Part shown: one piece after another, positions 8,721 to 16,499 of the stretch | How positions within the stretch are numbered: position 1 is the stretch's first letter | Layout of the letters: every line of letters starts with the position of its first letter | Position numbers and translations under genes: made by a program | Source of the DNA: Pseudomonadota bacterium | Lineage (GTDB): Bacteria > Pseudomonadota > Alphaproteobacteria > Rhizobiales > Rhizobiaceae | Direction: 5' to 3' | Assembly (NCBI GenBank): GCA_023435335.1 | Contig: JAEYRU010000056.1 | Coordinates: forward strand, 1-45,114 | DNA: 45,114 nt | Notes under the pieces: model-generated | The model's input: the letters and a program-made list of their open reading frames with translations, nothing else | Told to the model about the DNA's origin: nothing | Databases searched by the model: none

Positions 8721-11700
8721 GCCCGCGTCGCGCCCCTTCCGGCGGGCTTGTCGACCGCCTGAAAACCATCCGCTTCACCTTCGACGGCAAGTCCTATGCC
8801 GGCCATGCCGGCGACACGCTGGCCTCCGCGCTGCTCGCCAGCGGCGTCACTCTGTTCGGCCGCTCGTTCAAGTATCACCGCCCGCGCGGCGTCTTCTCCG
8901 CCGGCGTTGACGAGCCCAATGCCCTTGTAACCGTGCTGCGCGAGGGCGTGCGCGAACCGAACATCCCGGCCACCCAGCTCGAAATCTATGACGGGCTGGT
9001 TGCAGAGAGCCAGAACCGCTTTCCCTCCCTCGCCTTCGACCTCGGGGCGGTCAACCAGCTCGCTGGCAAGTTCTTCTGGGCGGGCTTCTACTACAAGACC
9101 TTCATGGGTCCGGTGATCGGCCCGTTGAAGGGCACGCGCTTCTGGATGTTCTGCGAGTGGTTCATCCGCCGCGCCGCCGGTCTCGGCAAACCCGACCACA
9201 AGCCCGATCCCTGGCGCTACCAGCGCATGAACGCCTTCTGCGACGTGCTGGTGGTGGGGTCCGGCCCGGCAGGGCTTTCGGCCGCGAAGGCCGCCGCGCT
9301 GTCCGGCAAGCGCGTCATCCTTGCCGAGATGGAGCCACGCCTCGGCGGCACCGCCGGATGGTCGGGTGAAACGATCGACGGAACGCCGGCAACGCGCTGG
9401 GCGGAGACTGCCGCCGCCGAGCTTTCCGCGCTCGACAATGTGCGCGTGCTGACCCGCACCACGGTCTGGGGCTATTACGACGGCAACACGCTCGGCGCCC
9501 TGGAGCGCGTCGCCGATCACAAGCCCGCGCCTGCCAAAGGCGAGCCGCGCCACCGCCATTGGGTAATCCGCGCCGGCTCGGTGGTTCTCGCGACCGGCGC
9601 CGCCGAGCGCCCGCTCGTCTTTCCCGGCAACGACCGGCCCGGTGTCATGCTCGCCTCGGCCGCCGAGCGCTACGCCAACGAGTTCGGCGTGCTGCCGGGC
9701 CAGCGTATCGCGGTATTCACCAACAACGACAGCGCCTACCGCGCCGCCGCCGCGCTCGCGGCCGCCGGTGCAGCCGTCACGGCCATCGTGGACGTACGAT
9801 CCAGCATCTCCGCCGCCGCGCGCGAACTCGCGGCCAACGCCGGCGGCGAACTGCTGCTCGGCCACGCAATCTGCGGCACGGGCGGCGGCAGTGCGCTCGC
9901 CAGCGTCGAGGCCCGCCGCTTCGATGCAGCGACCGGCACCCTTTCCGGCGAGGCGCGCTCGATCCCGGTCGACTGCCTCGCCGTCTCGGGCGGCTGGTCG
10001 CCGGTCATCCATCTTGCGAGCCAGGCCGGCCAGAAGCCGGAATGGAGCGCGGAACGGCAGGCTTTCCTGCCGCCGAAACCGACGCAGAACTGGATTGGCG
10101 CGGGCGCCTTCACCGGCAGCGCCACCACGGCCGGCGCGATCTCGGAAGGCCGCGCCGCCGGCCAGAAGGCGGCCGGAGAGAAGCCGACGAAGGCTAAGAC
10201 GCCGGTGGTTGAGGCCCCGGCCCTCGATCCGGTCCCGGCGCCGGTCTTCGAGATCAGCACCTTCGACGGCAAGGGCGGCAAGGGCGGCAAAGCCTTCGTC
10301 GACCTTCAGCACGACGTGACGTCGGAAGACGTGCGTCTCGCCCATCGCGAGGGTTTTGTCTCGGTCGAGCACCTGAAGCGCTATACCACGCTGGGCATGG
10401 CGACCGACCAGGGCAAGACGTCCAACGTCCCCGGCCTCGCCATCATGGCCGCCGCTCGCGGCGTCTCCATCCCCGAGGCGGGCACGACGCGCTTCCGCCC
10501 GCCATATGCGCCGGTGTCCATCGGCTCGCTTGCCGCTGAACGCTACGGCGAGCTTAAGCCCGAGCGGCTCACCCCCATGCACGACTGGCATGCCGAGCAT
10601 GGCGCGACGATGTATGCCGCCGGCCTCTGGCACCGGCCGATGATCTACGGCCTTTCCGGCGAGACGGTCGAGCAGGCCTATGTGCGCGAAGCTAGGGCCG
10701 TGCGCGACAGCGTCGGCATCGTCGACGTCTCCACGCTGGGCAAGATCGCCGTACAGGGCCCGGACGCCGCCGAGTTCCTCGACCGGGTCTACACCAACCT
10801 CTTCTCCACCCTGCCCGTCGGCAAGGCGCGCTACGGCGTAATGCTACGCGAGGACGGGCTGATCATGGACGACGGCACGACCTGGCGGCTGGGCGAGAAC
10901 GATTTCCTGATGACCACGACGACGGCGAATGCCGGCAAGGTCATGCAGCACCTGGAGTACTTCCTCGACGTGGTCTGGCCGGACCTGAAGGTGCATGTCA
11001 CCTCCGTCACCGACGAATGGGCGGGTGCTGCGATCGCCGGTCCGAACTCACGCAAGCTGCTGGAGCGAACCGTCACCGGGACGGCCGTGGACAATGAGGC
11101 CCTTCCCTTCATGGGTATCGTCCGCGGCGAGGCCGCCGGCGTCCCGGTCATGATCTGCCGCCTCTCCTTCTCCGGAGAACTCGCCTACGAGGTCTATTGC
11201 GGCGCCGGCCATGGCGCTCATCTCTGGGAAGCGTTGATGGAAGCCGGCCAGCCGTTCGGTATCGTGCCCTACGGGCTCGAGGCGCTCGGCACGCTGCGCA
11301 TCGAGAAGGGCCATGTCACCGGCGCCGAGATGGACGGCCGCACCACAGCGCGCGACCTTTATCTCGACTGGATGCTGTCGAAGAAGAAGCCCTTCATCGG
11401 CTCCGCGCTCATGGATCGGGGCGAACTCAACGACCCCGATCGCGCCCGCCTCGTCGGCATCGTCTCGCTCGACGGGCGTCCGCTTGCCGGTGGCTCGCAC
11501 ATCGTGATGTCCGGCAGCCTGGACGAACTCGGCGAAAGCATCGGCCACGTCACGGCAGCCTGCTATTCGCCGATGCTGCGGAAATACATCGCGCTGGCAC
11601 TGGTGAAGGGCGGCAAGGCGCTGCACGGCACGCGCGCCTTTGCCTCCGACCCGTTGCGGAGACGTTTCGGCCCGGTCGAGATCGTCAGCCACCATTTCTT

Positions 11701-11731
11701 CGATCCTCAAGGGAACCGCATGCATGGTTGA
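8717..11731 (+). CDS. soxA: Sarcosine oxidase subunit alpha
   Basis: A 1004-aa subunit with three parts. Residues ~15-95 form a ferredoxin-like Fer2_4 domain (RFTFDGKSYAGHAGDTLASALL) without the cysteines for an iron-sulfur cluster, as is normal for SoxA. From about residue 175 there is a pyridine-nucleotide-disulfide oxidoreductase fold (VLVVGSGPAGLSAAKAA), the NAD+-binding part. From about residue 620 (PMHDWHAEHGATMY) a GcvT-like tetrahydrofolate domain follows, where the methylene group from sarcosine is converted to 5,10-methylene-THF. A short GKGGKGGKA repeat precedes FVDLQHDVTSEDV and looks like local slippage in a linker. The start is set by the ATGA overlap with soxD; the end overlaps soxG by 8 bp. 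Confidence 0.96.
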   Translation: MSPRRAPSGGLVDRLKTIRFTFDGKSYAGHAGDTLASALLASGVTLFGRSFKYHRPRGVFSAGVDEPNALVTVLREGVREPNIPATQLEIYDGLVAESQNRFPSLAFDLGAVNQLAGKFFWAGFYYKTFMGPVIGPLKGTRFWMFCEWFIRRAAGLGKPDHKPDPWRYQRMNAFCDVLVVGSGPAGLSAAKAAALSGKRVILAEMEPRLGGTAGWSGETIDGTPATRWAETAAAELSALDNVRVLTRTTVWGYYDGNTLGALERVADHKPAPAKGEPRHRHWVIRAGSVVLATGAAERPLVFPGNDRPGVMLASAAERYANEFGVLPGQRIAVFTNNDSAYRAAAALAAAGAAVTAIVDVRSSISAAARELAANAGGELLLGHAICGTGGGSALASVEARRFDAATGTLSGEARSIPVDCLAVSGGWSPVIHLASQAGQKPEWSAERQAFLPPKPTQNWIGAGAFTGSATTAGAISEGRAAGQKAAGEKPTKAKTPVVEAPALDPVPAPVFEISTFDGKGGKGGKAFVDLQHDVTSEDVRLAHREGFVSVEHLKRYTTLGMATDQGKTSNVPGLAIMAAARGVSIPEAGTTRFRPPYAPVSIGSLAAERYGELKPERLTPMHDWHAEHGATMYAAGLWHRPMIYGLSGETVEQAYVREARAVRDSVGIVDVSTLGKIAVQGPDAAEFLDRVYTNLFSTLPVGKARYGVMLREDGLIMDDGTTWRLGENDFLMTTTTANAGKVMQHLEYFLDVVWPDLKVHVTSVTDEWAGAAIAGPNSRKLLERTVTGTAVDNEALPFMGIVRGEAAGVPVMICRLSFSGELAYEVYCGAGHGAHLWEALMEAGQPFGIVPYGLEALGTLRIEKGHVTGAEMDGRTTARDLYLDWMLSKKKPFIGSALMDRGELNDPDRARLVGIVSLDGRPLAGGSHIVMSGSLDELGESIGHVTAACYSPMLRKYIALALVKGGKALHGTRAFASDPLRRRFGPVEIVSHHFFDPQGNRMHG

Positions 11732-12311
11732 GCGCGAATCGCCCCTTGGCCCCGTCTACCGCCCCGGCTCGCACGGCAATTTCGCCGATGGCGCCGGCGT
11801 GCGGCTGATCGAGACGCGGCCCGGTTCCATCGTGCAGGTCGCGTCCTGGCCGGGCCAGGAGAAGGAGGTGATTGCGGCGATTGCCAGCGCGGCGAACCTG
11901 TCCCTGGCCGACGGCGCGGGCGCCGGTGCCGTCGCCAACGGGCGTTCGGCCTTCGGCTTCGCCCCCGGGCGCTTCCTCGTAATTGATCAGGCCGAGGGGA
12001 TGGGTGCGACCCTGGCCGCCGCGATGACGATGCAGATGGGTACGGTGACGGACCTTTCGCACGGCCGCATCGGGATCCGCATATCCGGCCCGAAGGCCGA
12101 TTGGGTATTGGCGAAGTTCTTCGCCCTCGACTTCAGCTTGCCGAGCTTCCCGCTCCACGCGGGCCGCTCGACCGCGCATCACGACATCTTCACCCAGATC
12201 CAGCGAACCGGAGAGTCGCAGTTCGACCTCTATGTCTTCCGCTCCCTCGCCCGATCGTTCTGGACCGCGCTGTGCCACGGAGCCGAGGAAGTGGGCTACG
12301 AAGTAGTCTAG
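11724..12311 (+). CDS. soxG: Sarcosine oxidase subunit gamma
   Basis: A 195-aa subunit with the weakly conserved SoxG features: an N-terminal segment rich in Gly and Pro, then GVRLIETRPGSIVQVASWPGQ, LSHGRIGIRISGPKADWVLAKFFALDF, and the C-terminal SQFDLYVFRSLARSFWTAL. The fold belongs to the GcvT/YgfZ superfamily and packs against the alpha subunit. The ATG at 11724 gives the usual length and overlaps the end of soxA by 8 bp, a coupled arrangement. An earlier frame extension would overlap soxA by 90 bp and is not supported. Confidence 0.93.
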   Translation: MVERESPLGPVYRPGSHGNFADGAGVRLIETRPGSIVQVASWPGQEKEVIAAIASAANLSLADGAGAGAVANGRSAFGFAPGRFLVIDQAEGMGATLAAAMTMQMGTVTDLSHGRIGIRISGPKADWVLAKFFALDFSLPSFPLHAGRSTAHHDIFTQIQRTGESQFDLYVFRSLARSFWTALCHGAEEVGYEVV

Positions 12312-12354
12312 CCTGGCCGAACGGGCGGCCGCAGCCTGTCGCTATGCTGACTAC

Positions 12355-12918
12355 ATGTTCGAGCACAGCCCCGCCGGCGCAATGGCTCCGCTTGTCGTGA
12401 TCGACCTGCAGACCTCGATGTTCGACGGCGTCGCCGAACCACTTATCCATGACGCCGACGGCATGGTCGAGCGCGTGCGCTCGCTGCTCGACTGGGCGCG
12501 CGCCTCGGGCCGCAAGGTCGCCTTCATCCGCCATGACGGGCCGGCCGGCGATCCACTCGCGCCGGGCGCGCCGGGCTGGAATGTCTGGCCGGCGCGCGGC
12601 CAAGCGCCGGACGAGCCGACCTTTTCCAAGAGCGTGGGAGACGCCTTTAGCAACCCGGAATTCGGCGAGTGGGTGGCTGCGCAGCAGGCCGGCGAGGTCG
12701 TCGTCGTCGGCGCCCAGAGCGATTTCTGCGTGGCGGCAACCGTGAAAGGCGCCCATGCGAGAGGTCTCAAAGTCACCGTGGTGTCGGATACCCACAGCAC
12801 GGTGGACGGGAATGGGGAGACCGCCGAGACGATCATCGCGCGCAAGAATGCGGAGTTCGCGTCAGCAGGTGCGACGCTCATCACCGCCGACCTGCTGATC
12901 GGCACTACCCAGACCTAG
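12355..12918 (+). CDS. Isochorismatase-family cysteine hydrolase
   Basis: A 187-aa single-domain hydrolase of the isochorismatase superfamily. The expected catalytic triad is visible: D17 (VVIDLQTSMFD), K92 (FSKSVGDAF) and C125 (VVGAQSDFCVAATV). Such enzymes cleave C-N bonds in amides (nicotinamidase, N-carbamoylsarcosine amidase, various ureido-hydrolases) or act on isochorismate; the substrate cannot be assigned from these motifs. It starts 43 bp after soxG on the same strand, so it may be co-transcribed with the sarcosine oxidase genes. That makes a substrate yielding sarcosine or an N-methyl amine possible, though the protein is shorter than known N-carbamoylsarcosine amidases. Neither the ATG at 12355 nor the one at 12382 has a clear ribosome binding site. 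Confidence 0.85.
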   Translation: MFEHSPAGAMAPLVVIDLQTSMFDGVAEPLIHDADGMVERVRSLLDWARASGRKVAFIRHDGPAGDPLAPGAPGWNVWPARGQAPDEPTFSKSVGDAFSNPEFGEWVAAQQAGEVVVVGAQSDFCVAATVKGAHARGLKVTVVSDTHSTVDGNGETAETIIARKNAEFASAGATLITADLLIGTTQT

Positions 12919-12939
12919 TTATGGGCGTTCCTTCTCGGT

Positions 12940-13680
12940 TCAGGCATTGGAGCCTCCGTCAACGGTGAACTCCGCCCCGGTGACGCGGGACGCCTCGGGG
13001 CTTGCAAGCCAGGCGACGATCGACGCGATGTCATTCGGATCGCTGAACCCCGGAATCGCCATCCCGGCCCGCTGAGCGTCCGCTCCAGGACCGTTAGCCG
13101 GATTCATCTCTGTGTTGGTGGAGCCGGGGTGCACGACATTGACAGTGATGCCGCGCGACCCGAGGTCGCGCGCCATCCCTTTGGTCATGCCGACAAGCGC
13201 GGCCTTGCTAAGCGAGTAGAGACTGAGCCCCTGGTCCGGGACGCGCAAGGCGAGGTTTGACCCGATCGAGACAATCCGGCCGCCCTCGCCCATGTGGCTG
13301 GCCGCGACCTTGGAGGCCAGGAATGGCGCGCGCACATTGATCGCTACCGTCTTCTCGAAATCCTCGTAGGTGAACTGCTCTACCGGCCCGGCATGATAAA
13401 TGCCCGCGTTGTTGACCAGGATGTCGAGCCTGCCGAAATGCTCGACCGTCAGCGTGATAGCGCGCTCGACCGCCTCGGCTTCGAGATTGTCCGCCCGGAT
13501 CGCTAGGGCCTCGCGCCCCAAAGCTCGGATATCCCGCACCACCTCCTGCGCACGCCCCGAGGAGACCGAATAGGTGATCGCAACATCGGCACCGTCCGCC
13601 CCCAGCCGGCGGGCGATCGCGGCCCCGATGCCGCGGCTGCCACCGGTCACTAGTGCGATCTTTCCGGTCAAATGAGACAT
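12940..13680 (-). CDS. SDR-family oxidoreductase (FabG-like)
   Basis: A 246-aa classical short-chain dehydrogenase: cofactor motif TGGSRGIG (residues 12-19), NNAG (90-93), serine in IVSIGSNLA, and catalytic Y155/K159 in YSLSK. The end, FTVDGGSNA, is typical. It would reduce or oxidise a carbonyl/alcohol with NAD(P)H; the substrate is unknown. The start at 13680 has GGAG 6 bp upstream; an upstream ATG in frame (13692) would overlap that site. It is divergent from a TetR-type regulator with paired operators between them, a common layout for repressor-controlled SDR genes that respond to quinones or other electrophiles. It lies convergent with the isochorismatase gene, 21 bp away. Confidence 0.9.
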   Translation of the reverse strand: MSHLTGKIALVTGGSRGIGAAIARRLGADGADVAITYSVSSGRAQEVVRDIRALGREALAIRADNLEAEAVERAITLTVEHFGRLDILVNNAGIYHAGPVEQFTYEDFEKTVAINVRAPFLASKVAASHMGEGGRIVSIGSNLALRVPDQGLSLYSLSKAALVGMTKGMARDLGSRGITVNVVHPGSTNTEMNPANGPGADAQRAGMAIPGFSDPNDIASIVAWLASPEASRVTGAEFTVDGGSNA

Positions 13681-13692
13681 GGGGTTCTCCAT

Positions 13693-13770
13693 TTTTGTAA
13701 TACTCGATACATAAAACATGTCCACCTTGCGCGACCGCGTCAAGAAATTTATGTATCGCTCAATACAAAA
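13693..13770. promoter_or_regulatory. Paired operators for the TetR-type regulator
   Basis: The divergent region contains two 23-bp arms in inverted orientation (13693-13715 and 13748-13770), matching at 19 of 23 positions. Each arm holds a 16-bp palindrome: TGTAATACTCGATACA (13696-13711) and TGTATCGCTCAATACA (13752-13767), of the form TGTAT-N6-ATACA. The right site lies 14 bp upstream of the tetR-like start and the left site 15 bp upstream of the SDR start, as expected for a repressor controlling both genes. The AT-rich sites stand out from the GC-rich surroundings. Confidence 0.7.
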
Positions 13771-13781
13771 GGAGATTTGCT

Positions 13782-14396
13782 ATGGCGGAGAGAGGCCGGC
13801 CACGGGCATTCGATCGCGTCGACGCGCTGCGGCGTGCCATGGAGGTATTCTGGGCAAAAGGATACGATCGGGCCTCTCTCTCCGATCTGACCTCGGCGAT
13901 GGGCATCAATTCGCCGAGCCTCTATGCCGCGTTCGGCTCGAAGGAAGCACTGTTCCAGGAAGCGGTGACGCTCTACGGCGAGGTCGAGGGCGCTGATATC
14001 TGGAATTCCGTTGAGCAGGGGCCGACGGCGAAGGACTCCATTGCCGGATTTCTCCATTCGACCGCTGCAGCGTTCACGCAGTCGGGCAAGCCAGCCGGCT
14101 GCCTGATAGTCCTGGGTGCGCTCCACTCAAGTGACACGAGCGAAAACGCTTGCAGCGTGTTGCGCGGCATCCGTTCGCAAAACCTCGCAATGCTGCGCGA
14201 CCGGTTGGAACGGGCGGTAGAAGAGGGCGACCTGCCCGCGACGATCGATACGAACGCAATCGCAGCCTTTTACGTCACGGTACAGCAGGGAATGTCGATC
14301 CAGGCGCGTGACGGCGCGAGCCGTGAGATGCTGCAGGCGATTGCCGATGGGGCGATGGCGTCATGGGATCGACTTACCGCGCCGCGGACGGCCTAG
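13782..14396 (+). CDS. TetR/AcrR-family transcriptional regulator
   Basis: A 204-aa repressor-type protein. The N-terminal TetR HTH occupies residues ~10-55 (ALRRAMEVFWAKGYDRASLSDLTSAMGI, NSPSLYAAFGSKEALF). The C-terminal ligand domain carries a cysteine in SGKPAGCLIVLGAL, the pattern of the subgroup that pairs with SDR or oxidoreductase genes. Another cysteine lies in SENACSVLRG; a thiol-based sensing role is possible but unproven. AAGGAG sits 8 bp upstream of the ATG. Divergent from the SDR gene with two palindromic operators between, so it probably controls itself and the SDR gene. Confidence 0.9.
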   Translation: MAERGRPRAFDRVDALRRAMEVFWAKGYDRASLSDLTSAMGINSPSLYAAFGSKEALFQEAVTLYGEVEGADIWNSVEQGPTAKDSIAGFLHSTAAAFTQSGKPAGCLIVLGALHSSDTSENACSVLRGIRSQNLAMLRDRLERAVEEGDLPATIDTNAIAAFYVTVQQGMSIQARDGASREMLQAIADGAMASWDRLTAPRTA

Positions 14397-14418
14397 CCCC
14401 ACCTGCCGCAGCCTCAGT

Positions 14419-15129
14419 TCACTCCACGAACGTCACCCACTCGTCCAGCGGCGCGCGTTCAGTGCGGAAGCCGTTCTCCGGCTTGGCCGAATCCTCGTAG
14501 CCGACAGCCATGCCGCACACGACGATCTCCTCGTCGGGAATATTGAGAAGCGGCCTGATCTGCCGGTGATACGGCGCGAAGGCGGCCTGCGGGCACGTAT
14601 GCAGGCCCCTCGCCCGGGCGGCCAGCATCACGGTCTGCAGGAACATGCCGTGGTCCATCCACGAGCCCTTGTTGAGCCTGCGGTCGATTGTGAAGATGAT
14701 GCCCACCGGCGCATCGAAGAACACGAAATTGCGGTCGTGCTGGGCGCGCATGCGCTCCACCTCGCGCCGCTGGATTCCGAGCGCGTCATAGAGAGCATAA
14801 CCGACGGTCCGGCGCCGGCCGAGATAGGGCTCGAAGAACTTGTCGGGATAGTATCTGTACTCATCCCACTCGATCTTCTCGGCTCTCAGTCCGGAATCGA
14901 GGATCGCACGCGAGATCGCTTCCTTTACCTCCCCGCGCACGACATAGGCCTTCCAGGGCTGCATGTTGGTGCCAGAGGGCGCGCGTGCTCCAATAGCCAG
15001 GATCTCGCGGATAAGCTCGTCATCGACTGCATCGGGCAGGAATGCGCGTACGGACCGCCGCGAGAGGATCACCTCGTCGACTATTTCGGCCACATCCACG
15101 GGGAGTGTCTTGTTGTCCGGCGCCAGCAT
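14419..15129 (-). CDS. Nitroreductase family protein
   Basis: A 236-aa FMN-dependent oxidoreductase-like protein. The family start is clear: ILSRRSVRAFLPDAVDDELIREIL, then ARAPSGTNMQPWKAYVV, the FMN-phosphate and ring-binding region. Later HGMFLQTVMLAARARGLHTCPQAAF and EEIVVCGMAVGYED form the typical C-terminal half. Such enzymes reduce nitro compounds, quinones or enones with NAD(P)H; the physiological substrate is unknown. I chose the ATG at 15129 with AAGGA 5-9 bp upstream. A TTG at 15219 would add 30 residues of low complexity (Ser/Gly/Arg) and is less likely. Divergent from an XRE-cupin regulator that may control it. It is convergent with the TetR gene. Confidence 0.88.
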   Translation of the reverse strand: MLAPDNKTLPVDVAEIVDEVILSRRSVRAFLPDAVDDELIREILAIGARAPSGTNMQPWKAYVVRGEVKEAISRAILDSGLRAEKIEWDEYRYYPDKFFEPYLGRRRTVGYALYDALGIQRREVERMRAQHDRNFVFFDAPVGIIFTIDRRLNKGSWMDHGMFLQTVMLAARARGLHTCPQAAFAPYHRQIRPLLNIPDEEIVVCGMAVGYEDSAKPENGFRTERAPLDEWVTFVE

Positions 15130-15224
15130 CCTGGTCCTTCCCGATCGTTTACCCGGTCCCGACCGGGACCCCGGAATGGCTACCGACCCGCCTGTACTTT
15201 GCTTTTGCTTGCTCGACAAGGCGA

Positions 15225-15247
15225 TGAAAATCAGCTTTAAATTTTCA
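15225..15247. promoter_or_regulatory. Inverted repeat between nitroreductase and XRE-cupin genes
   Basis: Perfect 7-bp arms TGAAAAT and ATTTTCA separated by 9 bp (CAGCTTTAA), inside an AT-rich island 38 bp upstream of the XRE-cupin start. With one bulged base the arms extend by another GCG/CGC. The size and place suit an operator for the regulator encoded next to it, or a promoter element. Confidence 0.4.
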
Positions 15248-15284
15248 CGCTATCGGCGTCAATGAAATCCCCGGAGAATTTTTC

Positions 15285-15890
15285 ATGGATTCCGCAAGTC
15301 CTACAAATGAAGGCGGACTGTCGCGCGCACTTCAGCGGATCGACCAGCGCCTGTCGCGGGACTTGCGCGCGCTCCGCCGCGCAAGGAGCCTGACTCTGGC
15401 GCAAATTTCGGCGGGCATCGGTCGCTCCGTCGGCTGGATGAGCCAGGTCGAACGCGGGATATCCATGCCGACGCTGATCGACCTGCGCCGGCTGGCCGAT
15501 CTGTTTGGCGTCCCGATGAGCCTGTTCGTTATCCGAGAGCAATCCGCCGGAACGGATGGTGAGGTCGTGGTTCGGGCTGGCGCGCGCCGGCAGCTTGGCC
15601 CCACGCAGCCGGGGCTGGCGGAGGAGTTGCTCTCGCCGGCGCTGGGCGGCTCGTTCGAGATGCGACGGCGCGTCTTCGCGCCCGGCGCCGAATCGCTTTC
15701 GCGGGCTCAGGACGACCGTGAGGAAGCCGGATATGTGCTGTCAGGCGCCTTGACCCTTGAGATGGACGGTGTCGTGCAGGAACTGCACGCGGGCGACAGC
15801 TTCCGTTTCAAAGGCAAGTCCACCCGCTGGCGGAATGCGGGTGAAACGGAAGCCGTAGTAATCTGGGCAATGTCGCCCCCGGTCTATTGA
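15285..15890 (+). CDS. XRE-family regulator with C-terminal cupin sensor domain
   Basis: A 201-aa protein: HTH_3 domain at residues ~25-80 (LRALRRARSLTLAQISAGIGRSVGWMSQVERGISMP) and a cupin_2 domain at ~115-195 (DREEAGYVLSGALTLEMDGVVQELHAGDSFRFKGKSTRWRNAG). This is the PuuR/SutR-like architecture, in which the beta barrel senses a small ligand, often an amine or amino acid. The effector cannot be read from the sequence. It stands alone on the plus strand, divergent from the nitroreductase, with an inverted repeat between them. CCGGAGAATTTTTC provides GGAG 8 bp before the ATG. Confidence 0.9.
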   Translation: MDSASPTNEGGLSRALQRIDQRLSRDLRALRRARSLTLAQISAGIGRSVGWMSQVERGISMPTLIDLRRLADLFGVPMSLFVIREQSAGTDGEVVVRAGARRQLGPTQPGLAEELLSPALGGSFEMRRRVFAPGAESLSRAQDDREEAGYVLSGALTLEMDGVVQELHAGDSFRFKGKSTRWRNAGETEAVVIWAMSPPVY

Positions 15891-15903
15891 GCGCCAGTTC
15901 CGG

Positions 15904-16209
15904 CTACCGCCAGAATGGATCCTCGGCTCGCTGGCAATTGTAGACCGGGCACTGCCTCGTATCTCTCGTCTGCACGGAAGTGAGCGTCGGCACATCCGGC
16001 AGCGAACAGAATCTGGCCGACGCCACGTATCGGTCATAGGTGTGACGGCCAGTAGTCAGCACGATCGCGCCGTTGCGGACAATAAGTTCGTGAGTCTGCG
16101 CGCAGGTCATCGACCTTGTGTCGGGACGGGCAGAAGCGGCGCCGACCGCGCCCACCGTAACAGCGGCGGCGAGTCCCAGGCGGATCGCATGTCTGACGGG
16201 ATAGTTCAT
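15904..16209 (-). CDS. Small secreted cysteine-containing protein of unknown function (101 aa)
   Basis: A 101-aa protein with a signal peptide (residues ~1-27, cleavage near GAASA). The mature part has four cysteines (C36, C68, C87, C92), consistent with two disulfides in the periplasm or outside. The core LIVRNGAIVLTTGRHTYDRYVASARFC matches a family of short exported Rhizobiales proteins that I recognise by pattern but that has no known function. I chose the ATG at 16209 because GAGGAG lies 8 bp upstream; the frame continues to 16521 but has no signal peptide there. A possible EcfG-type promoter lies at 16240-16264. Convergent with the XRE-cupin gene, 13 bp away. Confidence 0.75.
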   Translation of the reverse strand: MNYPVRHAIRLGLAAAVTVGAVGAASARPDTRSMTCAQTHELIVRNGAIVLTTGRHTYDRYVASARFCSLPDVPTLTSVQTRDTRQCPVYNCQRAEDPFWR

Positions 16210-16239
16210 CGAAGGCTCCTCGTACGATATCCCTTCGAT

Positions 16240-16264
16240 AACAGCATTGAGCGGCGCCGGTTCC
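16240..16264 (-). promoter_or_regulatory. Possible EcfG-type promoter (one mismatch) for the 101-aa secreted protein
   Basis: Read on the minus strand: GGAAC, 16 bp, TGTT. The consensus for the general-stress sigma factor EcfG is GGAAC-N16/17-CGTT, so the -10 differs by one base. It lies 31 bp upstream of the start codon, giving a leader of about 20 nt that still includes the GAGGAG ribosome binding site. Confidence 0.4.
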
Positions 16265-16300
16265 GCGGTCAAATGACATCTTCGTCCGGGAGCGTGTCGC

Positions 16301-16331
16301 TCCTGCCCGGCGCCTCGTACGCCGGGCAGGA
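16301..16331. other. Perfect 12-bp inverted repeat in the selO upstream region
   Basis: TCCTGCCCGGCG (16301-16312) and CGCCGGGCAGGA (16320-16331) with a 7-nt loop. No T tract follows on either strand, so it is not a standard terminator. It lies between the divergent 101-aa gene and selO. Confidence 0.5.
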
Positions 16332-16444
16332 ATGGAAGCGCATCGCCGCAATGGGGTGTGGCGGACGCGAACGTCATAGCACTTCCATAAGAAGGTTCTA
16401 AACTGCTGAATCGAGGAAGGGAATTCGCTATCTCACAATCCGCG

Positions 16445-16461
16445 TTTTCCCCTGGGGAAAA
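16445..16461. promoter_or_regulatory. 17-bp palindrome upstream of selO
   Basis: TTTTCCCC-T-GGGGAAAA is a perfect palindrome around a single T, 38 bp before the selO start. One-base-centre symmetry is more like a protein binding site than an RNA hairpin. The bound factor is unknown. Confidence 0.45.
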
Positions 16462-16499
16462 ACGGGACGCGTATCGTCGATTGAGATGAAACGCACTAC

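Noticed and set aside
10264..10290. GGC-AAG triplet repeat in soxA as a frameshift or phase-variation site
   Set aside because: The repeat encodes GKGGKGGKA in frame in a linker; repeat units are multiples of three, so slippage would not change the frame.
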